Assembly: GCF_037201965.1 (NCBI RefSeq)
Contig: NZ_CP147518.1
Location: 185,001-249,000 of the forward strand
DNA length: 64,000 nucleotides
From: Spirosoma sp. SC4-14
GTDB taxonomy: Bacteria > Bacteroidota > Bacteroidia > Cytophagales > Spirosomataceae
Direction: 5' to 3'
Shown: one piece after another, positions 8,425 to 17,312 of the stretch
Layout of the letters: each line of letters starts with the position of its first letter
Numbering within the stretch: position 1 is the first letter of the stretch
Program-made: the position numbers and the translations under genes
The notes under the pieces: model-generated
Databases searched by the model: none
What the model was told of the DNA's origin: nothing
The model's input: only the letters and a program-made list of their open reading frames with translations

Positions 8425-9285
8425 TCATTGGGCTTGTTTAGGCGTAAAACCGTATTGTTGTTTGTACGCTTTTATGAAATGCGATACGCTTTCATAACCA
8501 ATTTCACGACTTACCTCCGACACATTCTGATCGGTATTGCGCAAGAGAAAGTGAGCATGTTCGAGCCGTTTTCTGCGGATCCACTGGCCAGGTGACGTAT
8601 GGAAATGCTCTTCAAAATCGCGTTTGAAAGCAGATAGGCTCCGACCAGAAATTCGAGACAGTTCGTTCATCGACAGGGGCTTAAGCAGGTAGGTGCTCAT
8701 TAAGTAGTCGAGGTCTGTCTTCTGTCCTTCATAAATGTGTAGAAGAATCGTGCGAAGTTGTCGTGTTGTATCCAGTTCGAGTAAATGGAGCAGCAGTTCC
8801 TGAAATTTCAGGCGTAGGATCTCATTCAGAAAAGGTGTTCTGGCACCGAAATAAGGGAGTAACGAATCAATGAATGTATTGAACGTTGGCGAGGCCGAAA
8901 AAGCCAGAATAGGGTTGGTAGGTAGTGGGTGTGAGTGAGTCTGGAACAGAGCCAGATGCTGGCTAACAAATTCTTTCAATAACTTCTCATTGACAAAAAA
9001 GACCAGACTTCGGTAATTGTTGTCAATAGATTCGTTCATTGAATAACAGCCTCGCTGAAAAAAGAGAATGTCGCCTTTGTGAACATGCAATTCCTGCGTG
9101 GGCGAACTAAATTTCTTTTCGCCTTCCAGCACAACAATAACGGCATGTTCTTCGAAAAAGACTTCGTTCCGTTCGGGATACACGTCGCTTCGATAAGCGA
9201 CAAACGTCATTTCCGAACCATCGGCTCGCTGAATGTTCAGCGATTGAAACTGATTGGGCTGGATGGATGATGGAACGCGAAGCAT
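8425..9285 (-). CDS. AraC-family transcriptional regulator
   Basis: The N-terminal part (about residues 15-110) is a cupin-like sensor region with FFEEHAVIVVLEGEKKF and HVHKGDILFFQRG. The C-terminal 100 residues form two helix-turn-helix motifs of the AraC/XylS type (MNELSRISGRSLSAFKRDF and VSEVSREIGYESVSHFIKAY, then GFTPKQ). At 286 aa it has a normal length. It sits 17 bp downstream of ilvA and upstream of leuC within the branched-chain amino acid cluster, so it may be co-transcribed with ilvA and may regulate the cluster. That role is inferred from position only; the ligand is unknown. Confidence 0.9.
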   Translation of the reverse strand: MLRVPSSIQPNQFQSLNIQRADGSEMTFVAYRSDVYPERNEVFFEEHAVIVVLEGEKKFSSPTQELHVHKGDILFFQRGCYSMNESIDNNYRSLVFFVNEKLLKEFVSQHLALFQTHSHPLPTNPILAFSASPTFNTFIDSLLPYFGARTPFLNEILRLKFQELLLHLLELDTTRQLRTILLHIYEGQKTDLDYLMSTYLLKPLSMNELSRISGRSLSAFKRDFEEHFHTSPGQWIRRKRLEHAHFLLRNTDQNVSEVSREIGYESVSHFIKAYKQQYGFTPKQAQ

Positions 9286-9302
9286 TTCGCTTACAGAATA
9301 AC

Positions 9303-10577
9303 TTACACCAAAAACTGAAACAGATCGGGTTGGTCGTTGAGGTATTCAAAAACGATGTTTTGTTCGTGCATACGGCCAATAAGCGGCTCAAAATCATCGC
9401 GTTGTTTAAGCTCTATACCTACAACGGCAGGGCCTGTTTCGCGGTTCGTTTTCTTAACATATTCAAATCGGCTGATATCGTCGGTTGGGCCCAGCACATT
9501 CAGGAAATCGCGAAACGCACCCGCTCGCTGTGGAAATCGGATTATGAAATAGTGTTTGAGTCCTTCGTAAAGCAACGAACGCTCTTTGATTTCTTCGGTA
9601 CGGGTAATGTCGTTATTGCCACCACTGACCAGACAGACCACGTTTTTTCCTTTGATTTCGTCTTTTAGCATATCGAGTGCCGCAATTGTCAGGGCACCCG
9701 CAGGCTCGGCCACAATGGCGTCTTCGTCGTATAGCTTCAGAATGGTGGTACACACTTTACCCTCCGGAACCAGCAGAACCCGGTCGAGATTTTTGCGGCA
9801 GACGTCAAAGGTGATATTGCCCGGACGTTTTACGGCAGCACCGTCGACAAATTTGTCGATTTTATCGAGAGCTACTACATGCCCTTCATCGATCGAAACT
9901 TTCATGGAGGGCGACCCCAATGGTTCTACACCGATCAGCCTGGTTTTGGGGCTAAGTTGTTTAAAAACCGTGGATACACCTGCTGCTAAACCACCACCAC
10001 CAATGGCCATCAGGAGGTAATCGATCTTGAAATTCGAATCCTTGAAGATCTCAAGACCAACGGTGCCTTGCCCTTCCATAACCTGCAAATCGTCGAACGG
10101 ATGAACAAACGTACTATCGTGGGATTTAACAAATTCCATTGCCGCATAGAATGCGTCGTCGTAGGTATCGCCGGTCAATACAACTTCAACGAACTCTTTG
10201 CCAAACAATTTCACCTGCTTTACTTTCTGATTTGGCGTTGTAGTAGGCATAAAGATTGTGCCTCGAACGGCCATTTTCCGGCAGGCATAGGCAAGCCCCT
10301 GCGCATGATTACCAGCACTGGCGCAGACAACACCTTTGGCCAGGGCTTCGGCTGGCAGGCTGGCCATTTTGTTATAAGCCCCCCGAATTTTGTACGACCT
10401 AACAACCTGTAAATCTTCTCGTTTGAGGTAAATATTGGCCCCGTATCGATCCGACAGATTGATGTTTTCCTGTAAAGGCGTATGCGTAACAACACCCCTT
10501 AGCCGTTCGGATGCCAGATAGATATTGTCGAGGTCGGGGGTTTGACCGTCATTTATTAAATGGTCATTCGTTGTCAT
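9303..10577 (-). CDS. ilvA: Threonine ammonia-lyase (threonine deaminase)
   Basis: This PLP enzyme converts threonine to 2-oxobutyrate for isoleucine synthesis. The PLP lysine lies in VVRSYKIRGAYNKM near residue 65; SAGNHAQGLAYACRKM and the glycine loop AIGGGGLAAGVSTV are typical of fold-type II. A C-terminal ACT-like regulatory part (about residues 335-424, from HYFIIRFPQRAGAFRDFL) indicates the biosynthetic, feedback-regulated form with a single regulatory domain. Length is 424 aa. Its presence next to a possible citramalate synthase means two routes to 2-oxobutyrate may coexist. Confidence 0.95.
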   Translation of the reverse strand: MTTNDHLINDGQTPDLDNIYLASERLRGVVTHTPLQENINLSDRYGANIYLKREDLQVVRSYKIRGAYNKMASLPAEALAKGVVCASAGNHAQGLAYACRKMAVRGTIFMPTTTPNQKVKQVKLFGKEFVEVVLTGDTYDDAFYAAMEFVKSHDSTFVHPFDDLQVMEGQGTVGLEIFKDSNFKIDYLLMAIGGGGLAAGVSTVFKQLSPKTRLIGVEPLGSPSMKVSIDEGHVVALDKIDKFVDGAAVKRPGNITFDVCRKNLDRVLLVPEGKVCTTILKLYDEDAIVAEPAGALTIAALDMLKDEIKGKNVVCLVSGGNNDITRTEEIKERSLLYEGLKHYFIIRFPQRAGAFRDFLNVLGPTDDISRFEYVKKTNRETGPAVVGIELKQRDDFEPLIGRMHEQNIVFEYLNDQPDLFQFLV

Positions 10578-10899
10578 GTGTTGATGAAAAGACAGTTTCC
10601 CAGTTGATTTCCGAACGGCTGGTAGCCTTATATTCAGAAGAAACAGGTTATTGAACCCGTATTAGAATGTGATTTATGAAGGCTGATATTCAGGTCGTTA
10701 ATGTTTAGACTGTTGCTTCGACAAGCTTACACCCTCCAGGTTATAGCCAGCGGAGATAGGCAAAAACAATTTGATCTCATAAAAAATAGTCATTAAGTGG
10801 TCATCAAGAGTTATTGGTTAATTTTCGTAGAGAAACGAAAAGCCTTAATGACTCTTGATGACCATCAATGACTACTGATGAGCATTTAATGACAAACCT
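10578..10899. other. 322-bp non-coding gap between ilvC and ilvA
   Basis: No convincing gene is present. The left two thirds show no recognisable signal. The right third holds an AT-rich inverted repeat (10788-10873), described separately, that follows the ilvC stop codon. Confidence 0.6.
10788..10873. repeat. AT-rich inverted repeat after ilvC (family 2), possible terminator
   Basis: AGTCATTAAGTGGTCATCAA at 10788-10807 is answered by an inverted TTGATGACCATCAATGACT at about 10855-10873. An inner hairpin (TTTTCGT with AACGAAAA) lies in the loop. The position directly downstream of ilvC suggests a terminator or mRNA-stabilising stem. Confidence 0.6.
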
Positions 10900-11943
10900 C
10901 TAGCTTCGTTCTGGGCGTAGCGAGCGCACAGCCGCACCAGCCTGCCACATTTCTGAATCGCGCAGTTCGGCCAGCTCTACTTCCAGTTTCTCGCGGTAGT
11001 CGGGCTGCGAGTTGCGGGTGATACTGATTTCGGCCTGCTCCTGCGATTTTACGGAGTTATAAAGTTGTTCAAACACCGGCTTGGTAGCATCGCGGAAAGG
11101 CTTCCACCAGTCGAGGGCACCGCGCTGGGCTGTGGTCGAGCAGTTGGCATACATCCAGTCCATACCGTTTTCGGCCACCAGTGGCATCAGCGACTGGGTT
11201 AGCTCCTCAACGGTTTCATTAAAGGCTTCTGAAGGGCTGTGTCCATTGGCGCGGAGTACTTCATACTGAGCGGCAAAGATTCCCTGAATAGCGCCCATCA
11301 GTGTACCACGTTCGCCGGTCAGGTCGGAGGTTACTTCTTTATAGAAATCAGTTTCGAACAGGTAGCCCGAGCCAACGCCGATACCCATAGCGATCGCTTT
11401 TGTGCGGGCATTGCCCGATGCATCCTGATAAACCGCAAATGACGAGTTCAGGCCTTTGCCTTCTACGAACAAACGACGCAGCGACGTGCCCGAGCCTTTA
11501 GGGGCAACTAAGAAAACGTCGACGTCGGCTGGTGGAACAATACCGGTTTTCTCTTTGTAGGTTACGCCAAAACCGTGCGAGAAGTATAGCGATTTACCCG
11601 GTTTCAAAGCCGCTTTTACGGTTGGCCAAAGTTCGATTTGAGCGGCATCGGAGAGCAGGAAGCAAATAATGGTACCTTTTTCCAGTGCTTCTTCGATTTC
11701 GAACAGCGTTTCGCCTGGTACCCAGCCATCGGCAACAGCCTTATCGTAGGTTTTGCCTTTGCGTTGTCCAACAATAACATTAAAGCCATTGTCGCGCATG
11801 TTGAGCGACTGGCCTGGACCCTGTACACCATAGCCGATAACGGCAATCACTTCGTTTGCCAGCACCTCACGGGCTTTTTCCAGCGGGAACTCTTCCCGCG
11901 TTACAACTTGCTCCTCTACTCCTCCGAAATTAATCGTTGCCAT
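10900..11943 (-). CDS. ilvC: Ketol-acid reductoisomerase (NADP+)
   Basis: This enzyme converts 2-acetolactate and 2-aceto-2-hydroxybutyrate to the dihydroxy acids of the valine and isoleucine pathways. The Rossmann motif is unusual but recognisable (VIGYGVQGPGQSLNMRDNG), followed by VGQRKGKTYDKA. Later come the family's SHGFGV, VAPKGSGTSLRRLF, and the C-terminal acid-rich catalytic segment with DLTGERGTLMGAIQGIF. At 347 aa it is a class I size enzyme with a single knotted C-terminal domain. It lies between ilvN and ilvA on the same strand. Confidence 0.95.
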   Translation of the reverse strand: MATINFGGVEEQVVTREEFPLEKAREVLANEVIAVIGYGVQGPGQSLNMRDNGFNVIVGQRKGKTYDKAVADGWVPGETLFEIEEALEKGTIICFLLSDAAQIELWPTVKAALKPGKSLYFSHGFGVTYKEKTGIVPPADVDVFLVAPKGSGTSLRRLFVEGKGLNSSFAVYQDASGNARTKAIAMGIGVGSGYLFETDFYKEVTSDLTGERGTLMGAIQGIFAAQYEVLRANGHSPSEAFNETVEELTQSLMPLVAENGMDWMYANCSTTAQRGALDWWKPFRDATKPVFEQLYNSVKSQEQAEISITRNSQPDYREKLEVELAELRDSEMWQAGAAVRSLRPERS

Positions 11944-12012
11944 GTTTAATTGATTTTGGTACTCGTATTGTGGGGGTTAATAAATGGTTACGCAAATAAG
12001 AAACTACCGTAT

Positions 12013-12100
12013 TAGTGAATTAGTGATTGGATAATTTGGTGAATAATGTATTGACATTCAGTGGATTATTTGCCAAATCACTCAATCACTCATTCGCTGA
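12013..12100. repeat. AT-rich intergenic inverted repeat (family 2)
   Basis: A left arm containing TAGTGAATTAGTGATTGG (about 12013-12039) and an inverted right arm containing CACTCAATCACTCATTCGC (about 12073-12100) lie between ilvN and ilvC. The word GAATGAGTGATTGA is shared with the repeat at 53048-53107. Confidence 0.7.
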
Positions 12101-12110
12101 TTTACTTACC

Positions 12111-12644
12111 TTAGAGATAATAGGCCCATTCGGCTTCGGGCAGATACTCGACCAGCCCTTTCTCGGTTTTGCCGACCGCTACCCGGCCCGAACGGACAAA
12201 CTCCAGAATGTCGTACTGCTTGATGTAGGCAAAGAACTCAAAAATTTCTTTATCGTCGCCGGTTTTCTCAATAACAACATAGTCGAGACCCCAGTAAACG
12301 ATCCAGGCTTTGTGTTGCTTATTAATGGTTTCAACGTCGAGCGGTTTACTGCCTAACGGTGTTGAAACCTTAAAGAGCGCAATTTCATTATAAACAATCT
12401 CGTCGTTGAGGTAGCCGAAAACGGCCAGTACTTCCACAATCTTACGAATCTGACGAACAAGCTTTTCCACTTCTTCGCGCGATTCATGTTTAATGACCAC
12501 CGTAAAGCGCGAAACACCTTTTCGTTCGGTTTCCGAAACAGTAAGGCTTTCGATGTTGATGCGTCGGCGTGTGAAAATGATCGTGATGCGGTTAAGCAAT
12601 CCGATGGTATTTTCGGTGAATATGCAAATGGTGTATGTTGTCAT
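12111..12644 (-). CDS. ilvN: Acetolactate synthase small (regulatory) subunit
   Basis: This is the regulatory subunit that binds valine and activates IlvB. The N-terminal ACT domain reads TICIFTENTIGLLNRITIIF, followed by RRINIESLTVSETE, as in IlvN/IlvH. The C-terminal ALS_ss_C part follows (VVIEKTGDDKEIFEFF). I chose the ATG at 12644 (MTTYTICIF, 177 aa). The alternative three codons upstream (12653) overlaps the palindromic repeat. It is directly downstream of ilvB, separated by a REPIN-like element. Confidence 0.94.
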   Translation of the reverse strand: MTTYTICIFTENTIGLLNRITIIFTRRRINIESLTVSETERKGVSRFTVVIKHESREEVEKLVRQIRKIVEVLAVFGYLNDEIVYNEIALFKVSTPLGSKPLDVETINKQHKAWIVYWGLDYVVIEKTGDDKEIFEFFAYIKQYDILEFVRSGRVAVGKTEKGLVEYLPEAEWAYYL

Positions 12645-12645
12645 T

Positions 12646-12750
12646 GCCCCCATACCCCCAAAGGGGGTGTCTTTTTAGGTCAAATTTTAGTCCTGACATT
12701 AAGGTTCGAACCTGGTAGCTCCCTATACCCCCTTTGGGGGCCTGGGGGCT
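12646..12750. repeat. REPIN-like inverted pair of GC-rich palindromes (family 1)
   Basis: The unit at 12646-12671 (CCCCCATACCCCCAAAGGGG and flank) faces an inverted unit at 12725-12750 (ATACCCCCTTTGGGGGCCTG and flank). The pair spans the ilvB-ilvN gap, reaching from two bases before the ilvN start codon to two bases short of the ilvB stop. Confidence 0.85.
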
Positions 12751-12751
12751 T

Positions 12752-14512
12752 TTATTTCAGCCGAATCTGCGAAACACTGGCACCTGCCGGTACCATCGGG
12801 AATACGTTTTCTTCTTTTTCTACAATTACTTCGAGCAGGAATGGGCCATCATGAGCGAGCATCGTATCGAGCGCGTCGGACAGGTTTTCTCGTTTGTCGC
12901 AGGTTTGACCGTCCATACCAAAGCCTCGGGCAATGGTAATGAAATCGGGATTCTGGAGTTCAACAAATGAATAACGGCGCTCGTGGAACAACTGCTGCCA
13001 CTGGCGGACCATACCCAGAAAGTTGTTGTTCAGAATGATGGCTTTTACGGGCTGCTTGTTCTGAACAATTGTTCCAAGTTCCTGTAGCGTCATCTGAAAA
13101 CAACCATCGCCAATGATGGCTACTACCTGACGGTCGGGGGCACCGACCTGGGCCCCAAAAGCGGCTGGTAGCGCAAACCCCATCGTACCCATACCGCCCG
13201 ATGTAATGAGGCTATTGGGGCGACGGAACTGGTAGTAGCGCGACGCCATCATCTGGTGTTGCCCTACGTCGGTTACCAGAACGGCTTCGCCTTTGGTCTT
13301 GGTAGAAAGCAGATCGATCACTTCGGCCATTCTGATCTTACCGGCTGGGTTATTCAGTTCTGGGGCCGTAATCGTTTCATACTCAATGGTGTCGTACTTC
13401 CTGAATTCGTTGCGCCAAACCGTATGATCATTTGGTTCAACAAGCGGAATCAACGCCTTCAGTGCTTCTTTGGCATCGCCTACAACCGGGGCATCGGCAC
13501 GGATAATTTTATCGATTTCGGCCGGGTCGATTTCGATATGAATAACCTTTGCCTGTTTAATATATTTGCTGGCATCGCCCGTTACGCGATCGTCGAAACG
13601 CATACCGATGGCAATAACGACATCGGCATGATCGGTCATGACATTGGGACCGTAGTTTCCATGCATACCTAACCAGCCTACATATAGCGGATGGTCGGTC
13701 GAAATGGTCGATTGGCCCAGCAATGTAGTGGCAACCGGTATGCCGGTTTTCTCGACAAAAATACGTAGTTCCTCTTCGGCTTTGGCGATCTGCACACCGT
13801 GCCCTACCAATACATAAGGCCGTTTGGCACTATTGATCAATTTGGCCGCTAGTTCAAGCTGTTCCTGTTTGGGTGCCAGACGCGGCCGGTAGCTGATAAT
13901 GCTTTGGCAGCGTTCATAGCTGAACGGCTTCGTCATTAATTCGAGTTGAGCGCTTTTGGTGATATCGATCAATACAGGCCCCGGTCGGCCCGACTGGGCA
14001 ATGTAAAAAGCTTTTGACATCACATCCGCAACTTCATCGGAATTGGTGATCTGGTAATTCCATTTGGTGATAGGCATGGTTACACCCATAACGTCAGCTT
14101 CCTGAAAAGCATCTGTCCCCAGCAGTTTTTTGGCAACCTGACCAACAATGCAGACCATTGGTGTTGAGTCGATGAGCGCATCGGCAATAGCCGTAACCAG
14201 GTTGGTTGCACCCGGTCCCGATGTAACCAGGCAAACTCCGGCCCGACCCGTTACGCGGGCATAACCTTCGGCTGCATGACCAGCTCCTTGTTCATGACGA
14301 ACCAGAATATGGTTAATTTGATCCTGGTAGTCGTACAGTGCATCGTAAACGGGCATGATGGCTCCACCGGGGTAACCAAAAATGGTGTCTACGCCTTCGG
14401 CTATGAGCGACATCATGAGAGCTTCCGATCCGGAAATTAATTTCGGAGCCGCCTGTTGGGCCGACGGAGTTGTCTCGATAACGTCTGGAGTGATGTTGGC
14501 GATTGCTTCCAT
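12752..14512 (-). CDS. ilvB: Acetolactate synthase large (catalytic) subunit
   Basis: This thiamine-diphosphate and FAD enzyme forms 2-acetolactate or 2-aceto-2-hydroxybutyrate. The N-terminal pyrimidine-binding domain shows DTIFGYPGGAIMPVYDAL and the catalytic glutamate in VRHEQGAGHAAEGYAR. The C-terminal ThDP motif is GDGCFQMTLQELGTIVQNK followed by LNNNFLGMVRQWQ. At 586 aa it has normal length, with a poorly conserved leader of about 25 residues. Order ilvD-ilvB-ilvN-ilvC on the minus strand suggests one operon. Confidence 0.97.
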   Translation of the reverse strand: MEAIANITPDVIETTPSAQQAAPKLISGSEALMMSLIAEGVDTIFGYPGGAIMPVYDALYDYQDQINHILVRHEQGAGHAAEGYARVTGRAGVCLVTSGPGATNLVTAIADALIDSTPMVCIVGQVAKKLLGTDAFQEADVMGVTMPITKWNYQITNSDEVADVMSKAFYIAQSGRPGPVLIDITKSAQLELMTKPFSYERCQSIISYRPRLAPKQEQLELAAKLINSAKRPYVLVGHGVQIAKAEEELRIFVEKTGIPVATTLLGQSTISTDHPLYVGWLGMHGNYGPNVMTDHADVVIAIGMRFDDRVTGDASKYIKQAKVIHIEIDPAEIDKIIRADAPVVGDAKEALKALIPLVEPNDHTVWRNEFRKYDTIEYETITAPELNNPAGKIRMAEVIDLLSTKTKGEAVLVTDVGQHQMMASRYYQFRRPNSLITSGGMGTMGFALPAAFGAQVGAPDRQVVAIIGDGCFQMTLQELGTIVQNKQPVKAIILNNNFLGMVRQWQQLFHERRYSFVELQNPDFITIARGFGMDGQTCDKRENLSDALDTMLAHDGPFLLEVIVEKEENVFPMVPAGASVSQIRLK

Positions 14513-14570
14513 GATGAATTGTTCGTGTTTTAAAGGTCGTATTCAGTTTGTTGTTTGAGTCCGCGTCAGT

Positions 14571-16271
14571 CTAGGCCTCATCCGTCACACAGCCTTCGCT
14601 GGCTGATTTTACATTTCGGATGTATTTACCCAGTACACCTTTCGTGAAAAGTGGCGCTGGTTGTTTCCATTCACTTTTCCGTTGGGCTAACTCTTCGTCT
14701 GTAATGTGTAAGGTTAATTCGCGGGTAACGGCATCAATAGAAATAAGATCACCATCTTTGACGAGGGCAATAGGACCGCCTTCGAATGCTTCGGGAGTGA
14801 CATGGCCTACTACAAAGCCGTGTGTGCCTCCCGAAAAACGCCCATCCGTAATCAGGGCTACTTTATCGCCCAAACCAGCGCCCATAATAGCCGACGTGGG
14901 TTTCAGCATTTCGCTCATACCCGGCCCCCCTTTGGGGCCAGCATTCCGAATAACAATAACCTGACCTGCTATAATTTCACCTTTCGACAAAGCTTCTATG
15001 ACTTCGCCTTCGTGTTCGCATACCTTGGCTACGCCCTCAAATTTCAGCCCTTCTTTACCTGTAATTTTGGCTACTGCACCGGTTGGGCTAAGATTTCCAC
15101 GCATGATCTGGATATGACCGGTTTTCTTGATCGGATTGCTCAGCGGGAAAACAATTTTCTGGGTTTCAAAGTCCAGATCTGGTATCTCGGCAAGATTCTC
15201 CGCTACGGTTTTCCCCGTCACGGTCAGGCAATCGCCATGAATCATGCCCTGTTGATATAAATATTTCATAACGGCCGGCACACCTCCAATGGCAAGCATA
15301 TCTTCCATGTAATATTTGCCGCTTGGCTTCAAATCAGCCAGTAATGGCGTCTGGTCGCTAATGGCCTGAATCTCATCGAGTGTCAGTTGAATGTTGGCGG
15401 CCCGGGCAATTGCCAGATAGTGCAGAACCGCGTTGGTTGAGCCGCCGAGCGCCATAACAATAGTCAGGGCATTTTCGAGCGATTTACGGCTAATAATTTC
15501 TTTCGGAGTAATATTGCGCTCTAACAAAATGCGCATAGCTGCCCCAATTTTTTTGCATTCTTCCTGCTTTCCTTCGTGTGTAGCTGGGTAGGTACTGCTA
15601 AAAGGTAAACTAAGTCCCATTGCTTCGATACTGCTGGCCATTGTATTGGCCGTATACATACCGCCACAGGCACCGGCACCGGGTATCGAATTTTTAATGA
15701 CGCCTTCGTAATCTTCATCCGAAATCTTGCCAGCATATCGTTTCCCAAGTGCTTCGAAAGCCGATACAATATCGAGTTTCTGTCCTTTGTAATGACCCGA
15801 ACGAATTGTTCCGCCATAAACCATAATACTGGGCCGGTCCAGACGAGCCATCGCCATCATGGCACCGGGCATATTTTTGTCGCAGCCTACAACGGTTACA
15901 AGGCCGTCGTACCACTGAGCTGCTACCACCGATTCAATGGAGTCGGCAATCAGGTCGCGACTTGGTAAGGAGTAGCGCATCCCGTCATTACCGTTTGTCA
16001 TTCCATCGGATACACCAATTGTGTTAAAAATTAAACCGACCAGGCCATTGGCCTGAATTCCCTGTTTTACATAAACAGAAAGCCCATTCAGGTGCATGTT
16101 ACAGGTGTTACCCTCGTAGCCGGTACTGGCAATTCCAATCTGCGGCTTTTGCATGTCCTCTTCAGTAAGTCCCACGCCATAGAGCATGGCTTTAGCAGCT
16201 GGGTTACTTACTTCCTGCGTTAATGTGCGGCTAAAACGGTTTAATTCGGTAACGTGTTGCTCAGTGATCAT
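14571..16271 (-). CDS. ilvD: Dihydroxy-acid dehydratase
   Basis: This Fe-S enzyme dehydrates the dihydroxy acids to the 2-oxo acid precursors of valine, leucine and isoleucine. Cluster and active-site motifs are seen: [18 protein letters not shown] near residue 130, [15 protein letters not shown] near 200, and [20 protein letters not shown] near the C-terminus. At 566 aa it is of family length. It is the first gene of the ilv run. Its start lies back-to-back with murQ across an intergenic region of about 120 bp. Confidence 0.97.
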   Translation of the reverse strand: MITEQHVTELNRFSRTLTQEVSNPAAKAMLYGVGLTEEDMQKPQIGIASTGYEGNTCNMHLNGLSVYVKQGIQANGLVGLIFNTIGVSDGMTNGNDGMRYSLPSRDLIADSIESVVAAQWYDGLVTVVGCDKNMPGAMMAMARLDRPSIMVYGGTIRSGHYKGQKLDIVSAFEALGKRYAGKISDEDYEGVIKNSIPGAGACGGMYTANTMASSIEAMGLSLPFSSTYPATHEGKQEECKKIGAAMRILLERNITPKEIISRKSLENALTIVMALGGSTNAVLHYLAIARAANIQLTLDEIQAISDQTPLLADLKPSGKYYMEDMLAIGGVPAVMKYLYQQGMIHGDCLTVTGKTVAENLAEIPDLDFETQKIVFPLSNPIKKTGHIQIMRGNLSPTGAVAKITGKEGLKFEGVAKVCEHEGEVIEALSKGEIIAGQVIVIRNAGPKGGPGMSEMLKPTSAIMGAGLGDKVALITDGRFSGGTHGFVVGHVTPEAFEGGPIALVKDGDLISIDAVTRELTLHITDEELAQRKSEWKQPAPLFTKGVLGKYIRNVKSASEGCVTDEA

Positions 16272-16358
16272 CTTAACAAATAGCGAAATTTCGCTGATAG
16301 TGTAATAACGCCGTAAATAAAAATGAAGTTTTTCGGAAAGGCAAGAAAAATCGGATTA

Positions 16359-16391
16359 TTTGTCGGTTAAAATGATCACCTATTACTTTTG
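16359..16391 (+). promoter_or_regulatory. Promoter of murQ, close to a leaderless arrangement
   Basis: TTTG (16359-16362), a 21-nt spacer and TACTTTTG (16384-16391) match the Bacteroidota consensus fully. The chosen murQ ATG (16396) starts only five bases after the -7 box, so the transcript should begin at or within a few bases of the start codon. Confidence 0.75.
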
Positions 16392-16395
16392 GGCT

Positions 16396-17196
16396 ATGAT
16401 AACCGAAACCTCATCGCACTATGATCATCTTGAGCAGATGTCGGTGCACGAATTGTTGACTAATATTAACAAGGAAGATAAAACCGTTCCGTTGGCTATT
16501 GAAAAAGCTATTCCTCAAATTGAAACCCTGGTAATTCAGATTGTTAAACGAATGAAAGAGGGTGGACGGCTAATTTATATTGGTGCCGGTACGAGTGGTC
16601 GGCTGGGGGTAGTCGATGCGTCGGAATGCCCACCCACTTATGGCGTACCTCACGATCTGGTGATCGGTCTGATGGCTGGTGGCGATGGCGCTATTCGTAA
16701 AGCCGTTGAGTTTGCCGAAGACGATGCCGAACAAGCCTGGAAGGATATGGCACCTTATCATCCCGACAAACTCGACACTGTGATTGGTATTGCCGCATCG
16801 GGCCGAACGCCTTATGTGATTGGTGGGCTGAATCAGGCACGGGCGGCTGGCTTGCTAACGGGCTGTGTTGTTTGTAATCCTGGTTCGGCAGTAGCGCAGG
16901 CGGCTGAGTTTCCGGTGGAAGTAGTTGTTGGCCCTGAGTTTGTGACAGGTAGCACCCGAATGAAAGCGGGAACGGCTCAGAAACTGGTGCTCAATATGAT
17001 TTCGACCTCGGTAATGATTCAGCTAGGTCGGGTGAAGGGTAACAAAATGGTCGATATGCAATTGACCAATATCAAACTACAGGACCGGGCGGCCAAAATG
17101 GTCATGAGCGAAATCAACGTTACTCGTGAAGAAGCCGAAGCCTTGCTCGCAAAATATGGCAGCGTACGCGCTGCGGTCGATTCATTCAACAGATAG
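16396..17196 (+). CDS. murQ: N-acetylmuramic acid 6-phosphate etherase
   Basis: This enzyme cleaves the lactyl ether of MurNAc-6-phosphate to give GlcNAc-6-phosphate in cell-wall recycling. The SIS-type sugar-phosphate fold is shown by LIYIGAGTSGRLGVVDASEC, PPTYGVP and the conserved EFVTGSTRMKAGTAQK. I chose ATG 16396 (MITETSSHYDHLEQ, 266 aa), because the first residues then align with the start of known MurQ proteins. A TTG further upstream lies within the promoter. At 266 aa it is shorter than the E. coli enzyme (about 298), lacking part of the C-terminal tail. Confidence 0.92.
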   Translation: MITETSSHYDHLEQMSVHELLTNINKEDKTVPLAIEKAIPQIETLVIQIVKRMKEGGRLIYIGAGTSGRLGVVDASECPPTYGVPHDLVIGLMAGGDGAIRKAVEFAEDDAEQAWKDMAPYHPDKLDTVIGIAASGRTPYVIGGLNQARAAGLLTGCVVCNPGSAVAQAAEFPVEVVVGPEFVTGSTRMKAGTAQKLVLNMISTSVMIQLGRVKGNKMVDMQLTNIKLQDRAAKMVMSEINVTREEAEALLAKYGSVRAAVDSFNR

Positions 17197-17202
17197 TCGT
17201 TC

Positions 17203-17243
17203 TAACACATCTGGGTGAGTATGATTTTTGCCTGGATGTGTTA
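17203..17243 (+). terminator. Terminator after murQ
   Basis: TAACACATC (17203-17211) pairs with GATGTGTTA (17235-17243), with further partial pairing inside. It lies just after the murQ stop. The U run is weak (AAATTT), so efficiency is uncertain. Confidence 0.5.
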
Positions 17244-17312
17244 AATTTCTGGTATCTGATACAATATACTCCTCCATTTTTCCGACTACGTTTCTGTAGA
17301 TAGCAGGAAACG

